Assembly: GCF_029457495.1 (NCBI RefSeq)
Contig: NZ_CP120361.1
Coordinates: forward strand, 372,001 to 436,000
Direction of reading: 5' to 3'
Source of the DNA: Chelativorans sp. AA-79
GTDB lineage: Bacteria; Pseudomonadota; Alphaproteobacteria; Rhizobiales; Rhizobiaceae
DNA: 64,000 nt
Below, piece after piece: positions 33,802 to 44,270 of this stretch (positions are counted from its first letter, which is position 1; every line of letters starts with the position of its first letter). The position numbers and the translations under genes were made by a program. The notes beneath the pieces are model-generated. The model made no database searches, was not told the origin of the DNA, and saw nothing but the letters and a program-made list of their open reading frames with translations.

Positions 33802-33966
33802 ATGACCAAAATCCTGTCGCTGTTAATCGTGGCCGCCATGATCCTGCACCTGATCCGGCCACTGGGCCTCCCCGGCCTGAAGAAGCGCGGCGACTTCTGG
33901 AAAATCGCCGTGGCCGCGCTCGCTGCCATCGCCGTCACGGTGGGCCTGAGCCACATGCACGGCTGA
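33802..33966 (+). CDS. small conserved-looking membrane protein, 54 aa
   Basis: Read directly from the sequence. The ATG at 33802 opens 54 codons: a first helix ILSLLIVAAMILHLI, a basic loop RPLGLPGLKKRGDFW, a second helix KIAVAALAAIAVTVGL, and a short HMHG tail. The two-helix hairpin with a basic cytoplasmic loop is a coherent protein, and I recall similar short proteins near fba in related genomes. No function is known. It is divergent from prpE and ends just before fba on the other strand. Confidence 0.65.
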   Translation: MTKILSLLIVAAMILHLIRPLGLPGLKKRGDFWKIAVAALAAIAVTVGLSHMHG

Positions 33967-34008
33967 GGTTCGGGCGGGAGACAACCCGTACCTCCGCCGC
34001 TGCAGACC

Positions 34009-35034
34009 TCAGGCGGCCGCCTCCAGCGCCTGCTTCCAGTCGCCGCGTGCGGCAAGCGCATTCATGCGGGCACGGTGCGTGAAGGCACGCTGACCGGCGG
34101 CGACATTCTCCTGCTTGCCGCTCCAGGCCTTCAGCGCTGCTGCCTGCAGGGCGCGGCCATAGGAGAAGGTAAGCTTCCAGGGCACTGAGTGGGATGCGTT
34201 CATGATGGAGAGGTGCGCCGTCGCCTCCTCATCCGACTGGCCGCCGGACAGGAAGGCGATGCCAGGCACGGCTACCGGCACGGTGGCCTTGAGGCAACGC
34301 ACTGTTTTCTCCGCCACTTCCTCGCGCGAGGCCTTCCGTGCGTTCTTGCCGTCGATCACCATGTTGGGCTTGAGCACCATGCCTTCGAGCAAGACGCGCG
34401 CATCATAAAGTTCGGTGAAGACGGTCTTCAGCACCCATTCGGTGACTTCGTAGCAGCGGTCGATGGAATGCGTGGCGGGCGCGCCGTCCATCAGCACCTC
34501 GGGTTCCACGATCGGCACGATTCCGGCTTCCTGGCAAAGGGCGGCATAACGGGCGAGCGCTTGGGCATTCTGCTTTACCGCACCCCAGGTGGGCAGATCG
34601 TCTGAAATGGAGATCACCCCGCGCCACTTGGCAAAGCGAGCGCCGAGCTCGTGATATTCCTTGAGACGCTCGCGCAGGCCGTCGAGGCCCTCGGTGATGG
34701 TCTCGCCCGGGAAGCCGGCGAGCGGCTTGGCGCCCTTGTCCACCTTGATTCCCGGCACCGCGTCGGAGCGGCCGATGATCTCGACGAGCGGCGTCCCGTC
34801 CTTCGCCTGCTGGCGGATGGTCTCATCGTAAAGGATGACACCTGAAATATAGTCCTTCATCGCCTCCCCGGCGCTGAACAGCATCTCACGGTAATCGCGG
34901 CGACTGTCCGCCGTCGACTCGAGGCCGATCGTGTCGAACCGCTTCTTGATCGTGCCGCTGCTTTCGTCCGCCGCCAGAATGCCCTTGCCGTCAGTCACCA
35001 TCCTGGCCGCGATGTCTTCCAGCCTTTCGCTCAT
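34009..35034 (-). CDS. fbaB: class I fructose-bisphosphate aldolase
   Basis: A 341-residue metal-independent aldolase that cleaves fructose-1,6-bisphosphate through a Schiff base. The signature VLLEGMVLKPN (about residues 218-228) holds the catalytic lysine. The opening MSERLEDIAARMVTDGKGILAADESSGT carries the class I pattern. Class I enzymes are the usual form in rhizobia. It follows pgk by 94 nt on the same strand, within a glycolytic cluster. Confidence 0.95.
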   Translation of the reverse strand: MSERLEDIAARMVTDGKGILAADESSGTIKKRFDTIGLESTADSRRDYREMLFSAGEAMKDYISGVILYDETIRQQAKDGTPLVEIIGRSDAVPGIKVDKGAKPLAGFPGETITEGLDGLRERLKEYHELGARFAKWRGVISISDDLPTWGAVKQNAQALARYAALCQEAGIVPIVEPEVLMDGAPATHSIDRCYEVTEWVLKTVFTELYDARVLLEGMVLKPNMVIDGKNARKASREEVAEKTVRCLKATVPVAVPGIAFLSGGQSDEEATAHLSIMNASHSVPWKLTFSYGRALQAAALKAWSGKQENVAAGQRAFTHRARMNALAARGDWKQALEAAA

Positions 35035-35128
35035 CCTGTGCCTCCTATCTGCCGATACCAGCCGATATCAGATGGCGGGTCAAAACGGAATGCCGGGCAA
35101 GCTCCCTAATCGATTGAAAGGAAAGGAA

Positions 35129-36325
35129 TTATTTTCCAAGCGCGGACACGCCCGGAAGCTCCTTTCCTTCCATCCATTCAAGAAATGCGCCGCCGGCGGT
35201 CGAGACATAAGTGAACTCCTCCGCCACACCTGCCTGGTTGAGGGCGGCCACCGTATCGCCGCCGCCCGCCACCGAGACGAGCAGGCCCTCGCGGGTGCGT
35301 TCGGCGGCATGTCTTGCGGTCGCCAGAGTGGCCTTGTCGAACGGCTCGATCTCAAACGCGCCGAGGGGGCCGTTCCACACCAGCGTGTCGGCGTGGTCCA
35401 GCCACTCCTTCACCTTCTCGACCGATTTCGGTCCAACATCGAGGATCATGCCGTCCTCCGGGACGGCGGCGATGTCGACGGTTTCGCTTTCGGCACCCGC
35501 CTCGAACTTCCGCGCAACGACGGCATCGACCGGCAGCACGATGGCGCAGCCCGCCGAAGCCGCGTCGATCATGATCCGCTTGGCCGTTTCCGCAAGGTCG
35601 TGCTCGCAAAGCGACTTGCCGACGGCGATCCCGCGCGCCGCCAGGAAGGTATTGGCCATGCCCCCACCGATCACCAGCCCATCCACCTTCTTCACCAGGT
35701 TCGTCAGCAGATCGATCTTCGTGGACACCTTTGCGCCGCCGACGATCGCCAGGACCGGGTGTTTCGGATTGCCGAGCCCCTTTTCCAGTGCATCAAGTTC
35801 AGCCTGCATCGTACGTCCGGCATAGGCCGGCAGGAGATGCGCCAGGCCCTCTGTCGAGGCATGCGCGCGGTGGGCGGCCGAAAATGCATCGTTCACGTAG
35901 ATATCGCCGTTCTCGGCCAGCGCCTTCGCGAAGTCCGGGTCGTTCTTCTCTTCACCCTGGTGGAAGCGCGTGTTTTCCAGAAGCAGGATGTCGCCATTCG
36001 TCATTTCCGCCACGGCGGTTCTTGCCGCCTCGCCCACGCTGTCTGTAGCGAAGTGAACACGCCGGTCGAGCACGGCTTCCACGGCATGGGCAATCGGCCG
36101 GAGCGAGGATTCGGGATCCGGCTTACCCTTCGGACGGCCGAAATGGGCAAGAAGGATCACCTTGGCGCCCTTGTCGGAAAGTTCGGTGATGGTCGGCGCG
36201 ACGCGTTCGATGCGGGTCGTGTCCGTTACCGCGCCATCTTTCACCGGCACATTCAGATCCACGCGTACGAGGACGCGCTTTCCCGCGACATCCTTCAGAT
36301 CGTCCAGGGTCTTGAAACCGGCCAT
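35129..36325 (-). CDS. pgk: phosphoglycerate kinase
   Basis: A 398-residue two-domain kinase making ATP from 1,3-bisphosphoglycerate. The family signature [15 protein letters not shown] is near residue 20, the phosphoglycerate-binding [15 protein letters not shown] near 60, and the nucleotide-binding [11 protein letters not shown] near the C-terminus. Full length. It sits between the antiporter gene and fba; all run in the same direction. Confidence 0.96.
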   Translation of the reverse strand: MAGFKTLDDLKDVAGKRVLVRVDLNVPVKDGAVTDTTRIERVAPTITELSDKGAKVILLAHFGRPKGKPDPESSLRPIAHAVEAVLDRRVHFATDSVGEAARTAVAEMTNGDILLLENTRFHQGEEKNDPDFAKALAENGDIYVNDAFSAAHRAHASTEGLAHLLPAYAGRTMQAELDALEKGLGNPKHPVLAIVGGAKVSTKIDLLTNLVKKVDGLVIGGGMANTFLAARGIAVGKSLCEHDLAETAKRIMIDAASAGCAIVLPVDAVVARKFEAGAESETVDIAAVPEDGMILDVGPKSVEKVKEWLDHADTLVWNGPLGAFEIEPFDKATLATARHAAERTREGLLVSVAGGGDTVAALNQAGVAEEFTYVSTAGGAFLEWMEGKELPGVSALGK

Positions 36326-36394
36326 CGCGTCACTCTCCTTTAGGCAATGCGAGGCGCAAGATACATTTCACGCCATGCGAGGCAAGGCGGGATT

Positions 36395-38245
36395 TTATTC
36401 CTCGGCAGCCTTGCTTGCGCTTTCCGCAGGGGTCCTGCGGCTTGCCCTCCATCGGCGCAAAAGGTCCCACAGCCGGCTTCCGGCCTCGCCCACGCTGATA
36501 AAGGCAGGCACCTGGGTCTGCCGCGCCGGCGGATCCACGGAAAGGCCGATGGAAGTTATGCGGCCCTCCTCGTCCACGTCGCGGACGATGAGTTCTATGC
36601 TGCCAAGGGAAACCCGGTCGCCATACTCCGCCCTGCCGCCGAGCCGCATTCGGGTAAAGTCCGCGATGGTGAGGGCCTGATCTTCTTCGCTCAGGCCCAG
36701 CGCATAGGCCGCCTCGATGTCGGCCGTCGGCCGTTCGGGATCCACCGCGAAGGCACCGAAGAAGTCCGCATCTTCCGGGTCGACCTCCGTCGGACTGGCG
36801 AAAAGCCGGTCGAGCAGTTGCGGATACCGATCGGGCACGAAGATATAAACCCGGTCGCCGGCCATAAGGCGGCCGGCATACTGATAGGCCATGGAACGTC
36901 CTTCACGGACCACGAGCGATGGCCGAGCCCAGCGCGGAATGCGCTGTCCACGCTCGACCGGGCTTCCGGCGACCACGCGATAGGCGAGGAGCTCGTGATG
37001 CGCAGAGCCTGGAAGCTCGAGCTCAACCTTGTCCACCGGCCCGATCCGCGGCGGGACGATCATGCCGAGGCGGCGCGCGACCGGTCCTATGCTCCAACCC
37101 TGAACGACGAGCGAGACCAGCACCACGATGAAGACGATGTTGAACAGCGCCCGGCCCCCTTCGACCTCCTCCATGATCGGCAGGAGCGCAAGCAGGATGG
37201 AGACGGCGCCGCGCAGGCCGACCCATGAAATGAAAGCCGTCTCTGCTTTGGAGAAGCGAAAAGGGGCCAGGCAGAGAGCCACGGCCACCGGCCGGGCAAC
37301 GAAGATGAGGAAGAGCCCTATGAAGAGGGCCGGCAGCAGGATGTCCGGGAACTGCGACGGCGTGGCGAAGAGACCGAGCACCAGGAACATGATGATCTGC
37401 GCCAGCCAGGTCACTCCGTCCTGGAAGCGCTTCAGTGCCGCGGTGGAGCGCAGCCGCCCGTTGCCCGCGACCATGCCCGCCACATAGACCGCGAGGAAGC
37501 CGGACCCGCCGATCGCGCCTGTCAGCGCGAAGACCAGCAGAGAGAGTGCCAGGACGAAGATGGGCAGCAGTCCCTGTTCCAGATGCAGCCGCATCACGAG
37601 TCGTACGATCAGATAGCCTCCGGCAAGGCCTACGGCCAAGCCGACGATCATCTGCCGCAGAAATCCCAGCGCGACGTCGCCGGCAAGGGCACCGGGTTGC
37701 AGCACCTCGCCGGAGCCGACCAGGCTGACCAGGGAGAGGGTCAGAAAGATCGCCATGGGATCGTTTGAGCCCGATTCCACTTCGAGCGTGGAACGAACGC
37801 GGTCGCGCACAGAGATATTGCCCACGCGCAGCAGGAAGAAGACGGCCGCAGCATCGGTGGAGGCAACTGCGGCGCCGAGCAGGAAGGATTCGAGCCAAGC
37901 GAAGCCCGCCACGTAGTGAGCGACGACGCCCAGCAGCGTCGTCGTGATCACCACTCCGACGGTGGCCAGCACGATGGCGGGTAAGGAGGCCGTACGAAAG
38001 CTGGCAAAGGATGTGCCGAAACCGGAATCGAAGAGGATGACGGCAAGGGCCAGTGATCCAATGAAGAAGGCGACGGGGGCACTGTCGAAATCAAGTCCGA
38101 GACCGTCGGTACCGGCGGCAAGCCCGATGCCAAGAAAGATGAGCAGAAGGGGTGCGCCGAAGCGGAACGCGATCAGGCTGGAAAAAGCGGCAAAAAGCAC
38201 GAGTGCAGTGCCGACAAGCGTTATGAAATAGATAGCCTGATCCAT
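36395..38245 (-). CDS. potassium/proton antiporter, CPA1 family with cytoplasmic TrkA-C domain
   Basis: A 616-residue CvrA/NhaP2-type antiporter. About 12 helices fill residues 1-390; the ion-binding motif is VASTDAAAVFFLL near 130 and ESGSNDPMAIFL near 160. A TrkA-C (RCK C-terminal) domain lies near 400-480 (RLMAGDRVYIFVP), and a CorC/HlyC-type transporter-associated domain near 500-580 follows. It exports K+ (or Na+) in exchange for protons and is probably regulated by cytoplasmic nucleotide or ions. It lies between gap and pgk, an insertion in the glycolytic cluster. Confidence 0.9.
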   Translation of the reverse strand: MDQAIYFITLVGTALVLFAAFSSLIAFRFGAPLLLIFLGIGLAAGTDGLGLDFDSAPVAFFIGSLALAVILFDSGFGTSFASFRTASLPAIVLATVGVVITTTLLGVVAHYVAGFAWLESFLLGAAVASTDAAAVFFLLRVGNISVRDRVRSTLEVESGSNDPMAIFLTLSLVSLVGSGEVLQPGALAGDVALGFLRQMIVGLAVGLAGGYLIVRLVMRLHLEQGLLPIFVLALSLLVFALTGAIGGSGFLAVYVAGMVAGNGRLRSTAALKRFQDGVTWLAQIIMFLVLGLFATPSQFPDILLPALFIGLFLIFVARPVAVALCLAPFRFSKAETAFISWVGLRGAVSILLALLPIMEEVEGGRALFNIVFIVVLVSLVVQGWSIGPVARRLGMIVPPRIGPVDKVELELPGSAHHELLAYRVVAGSPVERGQRIPRWARPSLVVREGRSMAYQYAGRLMAGDRVYIFVPDRYPQLLDRLFASPTEVDPEDADFFGAFAVDPERPTADIEAAYALGLSEEDQALTIADFTRMRLGGRAEYGDRVSLGSIELIVRDVDEEGRITSIGLSVDPPARQTQVPAFISVGEAGSRLWDLLRRWRASRRTPAESASKAAEE

Positions 38246-38316
38246 AGCCCTCTCTAAAACGAGCGATACGGCTAAAGTGCGGTAAAACCGGCAGTCGAGG
38301 CAAGCTGCTTGGAGAC

Positions 38317-38341
38317 AAAAAAGCCCGGCGGGCCGCCGGGC
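38317..38341 (-). terminator. Rho-independent terminator after gap
   Basis: On the minus strand a 9-bp G/C stem (arms 38333-38341 and 38323-38331, GCCCGGCGG and its complement) is followed by six T residues (38322-38317). It lies 25 nt past the gap stop codon and separates gap from the antiporter gene. Confidence 0.85.
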
Positions 38342-38365
38342 CTTCCCAATGCACTGCGGGGGGCG

Positions 38366-39379
38366 TCAGCCGAGCGTCTTTGCGATCACCGCTGTGACAT
38401 CGGCCATGCGGTTGGAGAAGCCCCACTCGTTGTCATACCAGGACATCACCCGCACCAGATCGCCCTCTATGACCTTCGTCTGGTCGAGCGCGAAAGTCGA
38501 AGAGGCGGGATTGTGATTGAGGTCGATGGAGACGAGCTTCTCGTCCGTGTAGGCGAGAATGCCCTTGAGCGGCCCCTCGTTCGCGGCGGCCACGAGAGCG
38601 GCGTTCACTTCTTCGGCCGTCACAGGGCGCTTGGCGACGAATTTGAAATCGATGACGGAAACATTGGGAACCGGCACGCGGATCGACACGCCATCGAGCT
38701 TGCCCTTGAGTTCAGGCAACACCAGGCCGACCGCGCGGGCTGCACCTGTCGTCGTCGGGATGGCGGACATGGCTGCCGCGCGGGAGCGGTAGAGGTCCTT
38801 GTGCATGGTATCGAGCGTCGGCTGGTCGCCCGTATAGGCATGGACCGTGGTCATGAAGCCCTTTTCTATGCCGAAAGCATCGTTCAGCACCTTGGCGACG
38901 GGCGCAAGACAGTTGGTCGTGCAGGATGCATTCGAGATCACAAGATGGTCCTTGGTGATCTGATCATGATTCACGCCGTAGACCACGGTGAGATCGGCCC
39001 CATCCGAGGGAGCGGAGACGAGCACGCGCTTGGCGCCGGCTTCCAGATGCGCGGACGCTTTCTCCCTGGACGTGAAGATGCCCGTGCATTCGAGCACGAT
39101 GTCGACGCCAAGATCCCTCCAGGGCAGCTTCGAAGGATCACGCTCCGAGAGTACCTTGAAGGATTCCGAATCTACCCGGATGCTGTCGCCCTCGACCTTC
39201 ACGTCCGCGGGGAAGCGGCCATGCACGCTGTCGTAACGAAGCAGATGCGCATTGCTTTCGACGGGACCGAGATCGTTGATGGCGACCACATCGATATCTT
39301 TCCGGCCGGATTCGTAGATCGCCCGGACGATGTTGCGGCCGATGCGGCCAAATCCATTGATCGCTACTTTGACAGTCAT
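38366..39379 (-). CDS. gap: type I glyceraldehyde-3-phosphate dehydrogenase
   Basis: A 337-residue enzyme oxidising glyceraldehyde-3-phosphate. The NAD-binding start is [13 protein letters not shown] (residue 4), the catalytic cysteine is in [12 protein letters not shown] near 155, and the phosphate-site segment [14 protein letters not shown] lies near 210. Full length, with a strong terminator behind it. It follows tkt by 115 nt. Confidence 0.97.
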   Translation of the reverse strand: MTVKVAINGFGRIGRNIVRAIYESGRKDIDVVAINDLGPVESNAHLLRYDSVHGRFPADVKVEGDSIRVDSESFKVLSERDPSKLPWRDLGVDIVLECTGIFTSREKASAHLEAGAKRVLVSAPSDGADLTVVYGVNHDQITKDHLVISNASCTTNCLAPVAKVLNDAFGIEKGFMTTVHAYTGDQPTLDTMHKDLYRSRAAAMSAIPTTTGAARAVGLVLPELKGKLDGVSIRVPVPNVSVIDFKFVAKRPVTAEEVNAALVAAANEGPLKGILAYTDEKLVSIDLNHNPASSTFALDQTKVIEGDLVRVMSWYDNEWGFSNRMADVTAVIAKTLG

Positions 39380-39423
39380 GAACTACCTCCGGCGGGCTTG
39401 ACGCCACGCATACAAGCATGGCG

Positions 39424-39448
39424 GGACGCCGTTCCGATGACGGCGTCC
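39424..39448 (-). terminator. hairpin between tkt and gap
   Basis: A 9-bp stem (GGACGCCGT and ACGGCGTCC) with a 7-nt loop lies 45 nt after the tkt stop on the minus strand. There is no T-run, so this may be a weak terminator, an mRNA-stability element or an attenuator. Confidence 0.3.
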
Positions 39449-39494
39449 GGTGGAAGAAACGAACCGTGCCGGGCCCGGGCCCGACCACAAACTC

Positions 39495-41483
39495 TCAACC
39501 GTGCAGGCGTGCCTCGGCGGCCTCCACCGCGGCTTCCGCAGTGATGCCGAAATGCTTGTAAAGTTCCGGCGCGGGCCCGCTGGCTCCGAAGCCGTGCATG
39601 CCGATGAAGACTCCGTCGGTGCCGATGAAGCGGTCCCAGCCCTGCCGTACGCCTGCTTCGATGGCGATGCGCACGGGCGAATTCCCGAGAATCGCTTGCT
39701 GATAGTCTTGCGGCTGCTGCTCGAAGAGCTCGAAACAGGGCACGGAGACGACTCGGCTCGGATAGCCGCGGTCTTCAAGCATCGAGCGCGCCTTCACCGC
39801 GATCTCCACCTCCGATCCGCTGGCGAAGATCGTCACCCTGGCATCATCGCTGGCAGGCAGAAGCTCGTAGGCGCCGCGCGCACAAAGATTCTCTTCCTCG
39901 AACTCGAGACGAACCGGCTGAAGCTTCTGGCGCGTGAGGGCAAGCGTCGACGGCGTCTTTCTCGATTCCAGCGCGAGTTGCCAGCACTCTGCCGTCTCCA
40001 CCGCGTCCGCCGGGCGGAAGACGTTGTGGTTCGGGATCGCGCGCAGCGCCGCCAGCTGTTCCACCGGCTGATGGGTCGGTCCATCCTCGCCAAGGCCGAT
40101 GGAATCGTGCGTCATCACGAAGATGGAGCGGATGTGCATCAGCGATGCGAGCCGCATGGCCGGCCGGGCATAGTCGGAGAAGGTCAGAAAGGTTCCGCCA
40201 TAGGGGATCAGCCCGCCATGCAGCGCGATGCCGTTGATGGCGGCGGCCATGGCGTGCTCGCGGATGCCATAATGGATATAGCGTCCTGAGAAGTCTGTCG
40301 GCGTGACCGGGGCCGTCTGGCTGGTCTTGGTATTGTTGGAGCCGGTGAGATCCGCCGAGCCGCCGATGGTCTCCGAAACGCAATCGTTGATGACCTCGAG
40401 AGCCATTTCCGAGGCGTTGCGGGTTGCAACGGCGGGATTTTCGTGTGCCAGTTTCTGCTTGTAGTCTGCAATGACTGCGGAGAAGGCCTCCGGCAAGTCA
40501 CCGCGCATGCGTCGCTCGAATTGTGCACGGGTTTCGGTATCGGCAGCCGCAAGCCGCTTCTCCCACGCAACCCGCTCCTTCGCAGAGCGAAGGCCGGCCA
40601 GACGCCAGTCGTCGAGAATGTCGGAAGGCACGACGAAGGGCGGGGCGTCCCAGCCGAGCGCCGCCCGCGTCTTGGCGATCTCCTCGGCTCCCAGTGGCGA
40701 GCCGTGCGCCTTGTTTGTGCCCGCCTTGGTTGGCGCCCCGCGCCCAATAGTCGTGCGGAAGGCTATCATCGTCGGGCGGTCGGATTGACGCGCCGTCTCG
40801 ATGGCCGAAGCGATGGCATCCGGATCATGCCCGTCGGCCCGCATCGCATTCCAGCCGGATGCGGCAAAACGCTCGCACTGGTCGGTCGAATCGGCGAGCG
40901 AGACCGGACCGTCGATGGAGATCTGGTTGTCGTCGAAGATGACGATGAGCTTATTGAGTCGCAGATGGCCCGCAAGCGCCAGCGCCTCCTGGCTGATGCC
41001 TTCCATGAGGCAGCCGTCGCCCACCAGCGCATAGGTGTAGTGATCAACGAGTTCGCCGCCGAAACGGGCGTTGAGCAGGCGCTCCGCGATCGCCATGCCC
41101 ACGGCATTGGCAAAGCCCTGGCCGAGCGGACCGGTCGTCGTTTCGATGCCCGCGGCAAACCCGTATTCGGGATGTCCGGCCGTGCGCGAGCCCAACTGTC
41201 GGAAATTCTTGATCTCGTCGATCGTGATGTCTTCGTAGCCCAGCAGGTAGAGCAACGAGTAAAGCAGCATCGATCCGTGCCCGGCCGAAAGCACGAAGCG
41301 GTCGCGGTCCGGCCAGTGGGGATTCTTCGGGTCATGCGTCATGAACCGCGTGAAGAGCACCGTGGCGATGTCCGCCGTGCCCATGGGCAGGCCTGGATGC
41401 CCGGACTTTGCCTTTTCTACGGCGTCCATCGAAAGAAAGCGGATCGCATTCGCCATCCGGTCGTGTTTTTCGCGTGAAGTCAT
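39495..41483 (-). CDS. tkt: transketolase
   Basis: A 662-residue thiamine-diphosphate enzyme of the pentose phosphate and Calvin pathways. Substrate-binding [12 protein letters not shown] is near residue 24, the TPP motif is [14 protein letters not shown] through DDNQISIDG near 155-190, and the pyrimidine-domain [19 protein letters not shown] is near 410. The frame extends far upstream, but the ATG at 41481-41483 gives the family N-terminus ([17 protein letters not shown]). It is the first gene of tkt-gap, with a promoter at 41551-41578. Confidence 0.97.
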   Translation of the reverse strand: MTSREKHDRMANAIRFLSMDAVEKAKSGHPGLPMGTADIATVLFTRFMTHDPKNPHWPDRDRFVLSAGHGSMLLYSLLYLLGYEDITIDEIKNFRQLGSRTAGHPEYGFAAGIETTTGPLGQGFANAVGMAIAERLLNARFGGELVDHYTYALVGDGCLMEGISQEALALAGHLRLNKLIVIFDDNQISIDGPVSLADSTDQCERFAASGWNAMRADGHDPDAIASAIETARQSDRPTMIAFRTTIGRGAPTKAGTNKAHGSPLGAEEIAKTRAALGWDAPPFVVPSDILDDWRLAGLRSAKERVAWEKRLAAADTETRAQFERRMRGDLPEAFSAVIADYKQKLAHENPAVATRNASEMALEVINDCVSETIGGSADLTGSNNTKTSQTAPVTPTDFSGRYIHYGIREHAMAAAINGIALHGGLIPYGGTFLTFSDYARPAMRLASLMHIRSIFVMTHDSIGLGEDGPTHQPVEQLAALRAIPNHNVFRPADAVETAECWQLALESRKTPSTLALTRQKLQPVRLEFEEENLCARGAYELLPASDDARVTIFASGSEVEIAVKARSMLEDRGYPSRVVSVPCFELFEQQPQDYQQAILGNSPVRIAIEAGVRQGWDRFIGTDGVFIGMHGFGASGPAPELYKHFGITAEAAVEAAEARLHG

Positions 41484-41550
41484 GTGTGCTCGCTGGTCGG
41501 CTGCCGGTCTGTCGGGCATTGGTCGGGCTTGCATCCGCAAAAGCAGGGGA

Positions 41551-41578
41551 CACATATCAGTTGCGTTGCCCAAGTCAA
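41551..41578 (-). promoter_or_regulatory. sigma-70 type promoter of tkt
   Basis: On the minus strand TTGACT (plus 41573-41578) and TATGTG (plus 41551-41556) are 16 nt apart, about 68 nt upstream of the tkt start codon. Confidence 0.5.
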
Positions 41579-41761
41579 TAAACAGCCGCGGCGCGGGATG
41601 GTTCAACCGCCGTGCTTCATATTTCACAGTGGAGCACGAAACCGGGTGAGCAATCAGGGGATTGCCCTTCCGGCTGGTTGACGCCCCCTTCACCCGCCGC
41701 GTAATCTTTTGCGGATAAAATCTTCTGATTGCGCGCAATTCGCGGGCGGGGCGGCCGGGGA

Positions 41762-42043
41762 ATGTTTGCGATGAGTGGGGATGCCACGCTGAGGGAAGTT
41801 CTCTTACGCCTCGAGAAGGCCATGGAAGGCCTCGAAGCAGCCGCGGAAGCCAAGCTCGAAAAGGAGCATGATTTCTCGGAAGCCGAGGCGGAAGTGCAGC
41901 GCATGGGCGCCGATCGTGCGCGCCTTGCGCAGGAAATCGACAAGTCGGAAGCACGGGCGGAGCGTCTCGCCGAGGTCAACCGCGAGGTCTCGCGCAGACT
42001 GGTGACGGCCATGGAGACGATCCGCGCCGTCCTGGATCGGTAG
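41762..42043 (+). CDS. DUF4164 family coiled-coil protein
   Basis: A 93-residue, almost entirely helical protein ([39 protein letters not shown] and on), with heptad-like spacing of leucines and alanines. DUF4164 proteins sit directly before zapA in the Hyphomicrobiales, 8 nt away here. A role in division or with ZapA is inferred from position. The ATG at 41762 is chosen; ATG 41771 is an alternative. Confidence 0.78.
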   Translation: MFAMSGDATLREVLLRLEKAMEGLEAAAEAKLEKEHDFSEAEAEVQRMGADRARLAQEIDKSEARAERLAEVNREVSRRLVTAMETIRAVLDR

Positions 42044-42051
42044 GCGGTGGC

Positions 42052-42411
42052 ATGGCTCAAGTAACGGTTACGATAGACGGCAAGGCCTATCGCATGGCTT
42101 GCGAGGAGGGGCAGGAAGAGCACCTCCTGGATTTGGCGCAGCAGTTCGACCGCTATGTGACGCATCTGAAGGATTCCTTCGGCGAGATCGGCGATCAGCG
42201 CATCACCGTCATGGCTGGAATCATGGTCATGGACGAGCTGTCGGAGCTGCAGAAGCGGATGCGGGGGCTTGAGAACGAAGTCGCCACCCTGCGCAAGACG
42301 CGTGACGACGCATTGCTCAAGGCGGACCAGAACGATGCCGCGCTCACGGGTTCGTTGACGCAGCTCGCAACCCGCATAGAGGCCGTTGCCGCAAAGCTGG
42401 CGGGCTCGTAA
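42052..42411 (+). CDS. zapA: cell division protein ZapA
   Basis: A 119-residue FtsZ-associated protein that bundles FtsZ filaments. It has the N-terminal globular domain (VTVTIDGKAYRMACEEGQEEHLLDLA) and a long C-terminal coiled coil. Length is normal. It follows the DUF4164 gene in an operon. In many proteobacteria the 6S RNA gene and a 5-formyl-THF ligase gene follow zapA; here rimM comes after only 52 nt. Confidence 0.9.
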   Translation: MAQVTVTIDGKAYRMACEEGQEEHLLDLAQQFDRYVTHLKDSFGEIGDQRITVMAGIMVMDELSELQKRMRGLENEVATLRKTRDDALLKADQNDAALTGSLTQLATRIEAVAAKLAGS

Positions 42412-42463
42412 GAGAAAGACCTGCCAGGAACAGACGGGCGCGCCTTTGGCGCGATGGAACGGC

Positions 42464-43087
42464 ATGGTGAAACCAAAAACTCCGGTAGGACTCGAAAATC
42501 CGGTTCAGCTCGCGGTAATCGGCGCGGCTCATGGCATCAAGGGAGAAGTCCGCGTCAAGGCGTTCACGGAGGATCCCATGGCGCTCGGCAGCTACGGCCC
42601 GCTTTATGCCGCGGACGGTCGTTCCTTCATCGTCGCCGGAATCCGGCCGGCGAAGGAGGTCGTCATCGTCCGCTTCAAGGGGGTGGACGATCGCAACGGA
42701 GCCGAGGCGCTCAATGGCGAGGCGCTCTTCGTCGACCGTTCCGTGTTGCCCGAGGAACTCGAGGAAGACGAATTTTATTACTCCGACCTCATCGGCCTAA
42801 CAGTTGTCGACGAGACGGATGAAGATCTCGGGCGCGTGATCGCGGTCCACAATTTCGGTGCAGGCGATCTCCTCGAGTTCCGACAGGAGTCCGGTTCGAC
42901 GTTGATGATCCCCTTCACGCGCGATGCGGTGCCCGAAATAGACTTTTCCGAAGGCATGGTGCGTATCGACAGCATGGCAGCCGGGCTCGACGGGGCAGAT
43001 GCCGCCCCCGAGGAAGAAACGTCCGACCGGTCCCGGCACCGCGGCTCGCGCCCCCGCGGGCCGAAAGCCGCCGGAGGCAACCGATGA
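42464..43087 (+). CDS. rimM: ribosome maturation factor RimM
   Basis: A 207-residue factor for 30S assembly. The N-terminal RimM barrel begins [21 protein letters not shown] and the PRC-barrel half contains [31 protein letters not shown]. The last 35 residues are a charged tail ([17 protein letters not shown]) beyond the usual end. The ATG at 42464 is the family start. The stop overlaps trmD by 4 nt. A 6-bp hairpin at 42439-42453 lies just upstream, with no T-run. Confidence 0.93.
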   Translation: MVKPKTPVGLENPVQLAVIGAAHGIKGEVRVKAFTEDPMALGSYGPLYAADGRSFIVAGIRPAKEVVIVRFKGVDDRNGAEALNGEALFVDRSVLPEELEEDEFYYSDLIGLTVVDETDEDLGRVIAVHNFGAGDLLEFRQESGSTLMIPFTRDAVPEIDFSEGMVRIDSMAAGLDGADAAPEEETSDRSRHRGSRPRGPKAAGGNR

Positions 43088-43791
43088 GCTTCCGCGCCAC
43101 GGTCCTTACGTTATATCCGGAGATGTTTCCGGGCGCCCTGGACGTGTCGCTTGCCGGGCGCGCACGCGCTGCCGGCATATGGTCGCTGGAGACGGTGCAA
43201 ATTCGTGACTTTGCCCAGGACAAGCACCGCAGCGTGGACGACACGCCGGCCGGCGGCGGCGCCGGCATGGTGATGCGGGCCGACGTGCTTGCCCGCGCCA
43301 TCGGTCATGCCTTACCGGAGGGCGACCCCCGTCCGCGGCTGCTCATGAGTCCTCGCGGGGTGCCGCTCACTCAGGCCTTAGTGCGTCAGCTGGCCGCCGG
43401 TCCGGGCGCGGTCATTCTCTGCGGACGCTTTGAAGGCGTGGACCAGCGCGTGATCGAGACCCGCGCCCTGCAGGAGGTTTCGATCGGCGACTATGTGCTG
43501 TCGGGCGGCGAACCGGCTGCAATCGTCCTGCTCGATGCCGTGGTGCGGCTGTTGCCCGGAGTCATGGGCAATGAATTTTCCGGCGCGGAAGAAAGCTTCG
43601 AAAGCGGTCTCCTGGAGCATCCGCAGTATACTCGGCCGCAAGATTTCGAAGGGCACGCGATTCCCGAGGTGCTCACCTCGGGCAACCACCGCAGGATCGC
43701 CGAGTGGCGGCACGAACAGGCTGAACGGCTGACGCGGGAGAGGCGGCCCGATCTCTGGCTCGCATACGAGAAGGCAAGGGGCGGGAGGTGA
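43084..43791 (+). CDS. trmD: tRNA (guanine-37-N1)-methyltransferase
   Basis: A 235-residue SPOUT-class enzyme that makes m1G37 and so prevents frameshifting. The trefoil-knot SAM-binding segments are [18 protein letters not shown] and [13 protein letters not shown], then [21 protein letters not shown]. Full length. It overlaps rimM by 4 nt at its start and the DUF4260 gene by 4 nt at its end. Confidence 0.96.
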   Translation: MSFRATVLTLYPEMFPGALDVSLAGRARAAGIWSLETVQIRDFAQDKHRSVDDTPAGGGAGMVMRADVLARAIGHALPEGDPRPRLLMSPRGVPLTQALVRQLAAGPGAVILCGRFEGVDQRVIETRALQEVSIGDYVLSGGEPAAIVLLDAVVRLLPGVMGNEFSGAEESFESGLLEHPQYTRPQDFEGHAIPEVLTSGNHRRIAEWRHEQAERLTRERRPDLWLAYEKARGGR

Positions 43792-44138
43792 AGCTTCTCC
43801 TCAGGATCGAGAGCGCTGCCCTGCTGCTGGCGTCACTCTTCGCCTATCACCTTGTTGGCGGCAATTGGTGGCTTTTTCTTCTTCTTGTATTGGCACCCGA
43901 TCTCTCGATGCTGGGCTATCTTGCAGGCCCGCGCGTGGGTGCTTGGTGCTACAACGCAGTCCATGCGTTCTTTGCCCCGGTCCTCGCCTGGCTTGCTGGC
44001 CTTGCCATTGGCTCGCCGCTTCTCGTGCAGATCGCGGTCATCCTCGCCGCACATATCGCGGCTGACCGTATGCTTGGCTACGGCTTGAAGCACCAAGACG
44101 ATTTCAAGGAGACCCATCTGGGCAGGATCGACGGCTGA
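43788..44138 (+). CDS. DUF4260 family membrane protein
   Basis: A 116-residue protein with three or four predicted helices and the DUF4260 pattern ([37 protein letters not shown], then [15 protein letters not shown]). The start is a GTG that overlaps the trmD stop codon, with GGGAG just before it. Function unknown. Its place inside rimM-trmD-rplS is an insertion that varies among relatives. Confidence 0.82.
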   Translation: MKLLLRIESAALLLASLFAYHLVGGNWWLFLLLVLAPDLSMLGYLAGPRVGAWCYNAVHAFFAPVLAWLAGLAIGSPLLVQIAVILAAHIAADRMLGYGLKHQDDFKETHLGRIDG

Positions 44139-44270
44139 CTCCTCCAGGTTGGCAATCCAGCAGTAGGAAAATACAAGCTACTGGAATCATTACAATTATT
44201 TAAGTTCGGGTTCATCTCCCATTCATCCGGCCGTCCCTAGGTTCGAAGGCGTCAACAAGAGGACACCGCC

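Noticed and set aside
31691..33805. Open frame of 704 codons on the plus strand
   Set aside because: Antisense to prpE, which has all its motifs. Composition is that of a shadow frame.
42439..42453. Terminator between zapA and rimM
   Set aside because: The 6-bp hairpin (CGCGCC/GGCGCG) has no T-run and lies right before the rimM start; it would not end transcription on its own.
42412..42463. 6S RNA gene downstream of zapA
   Set aside because: The space is only 52 nt; a 6S RNA needs about 160-180 nt.
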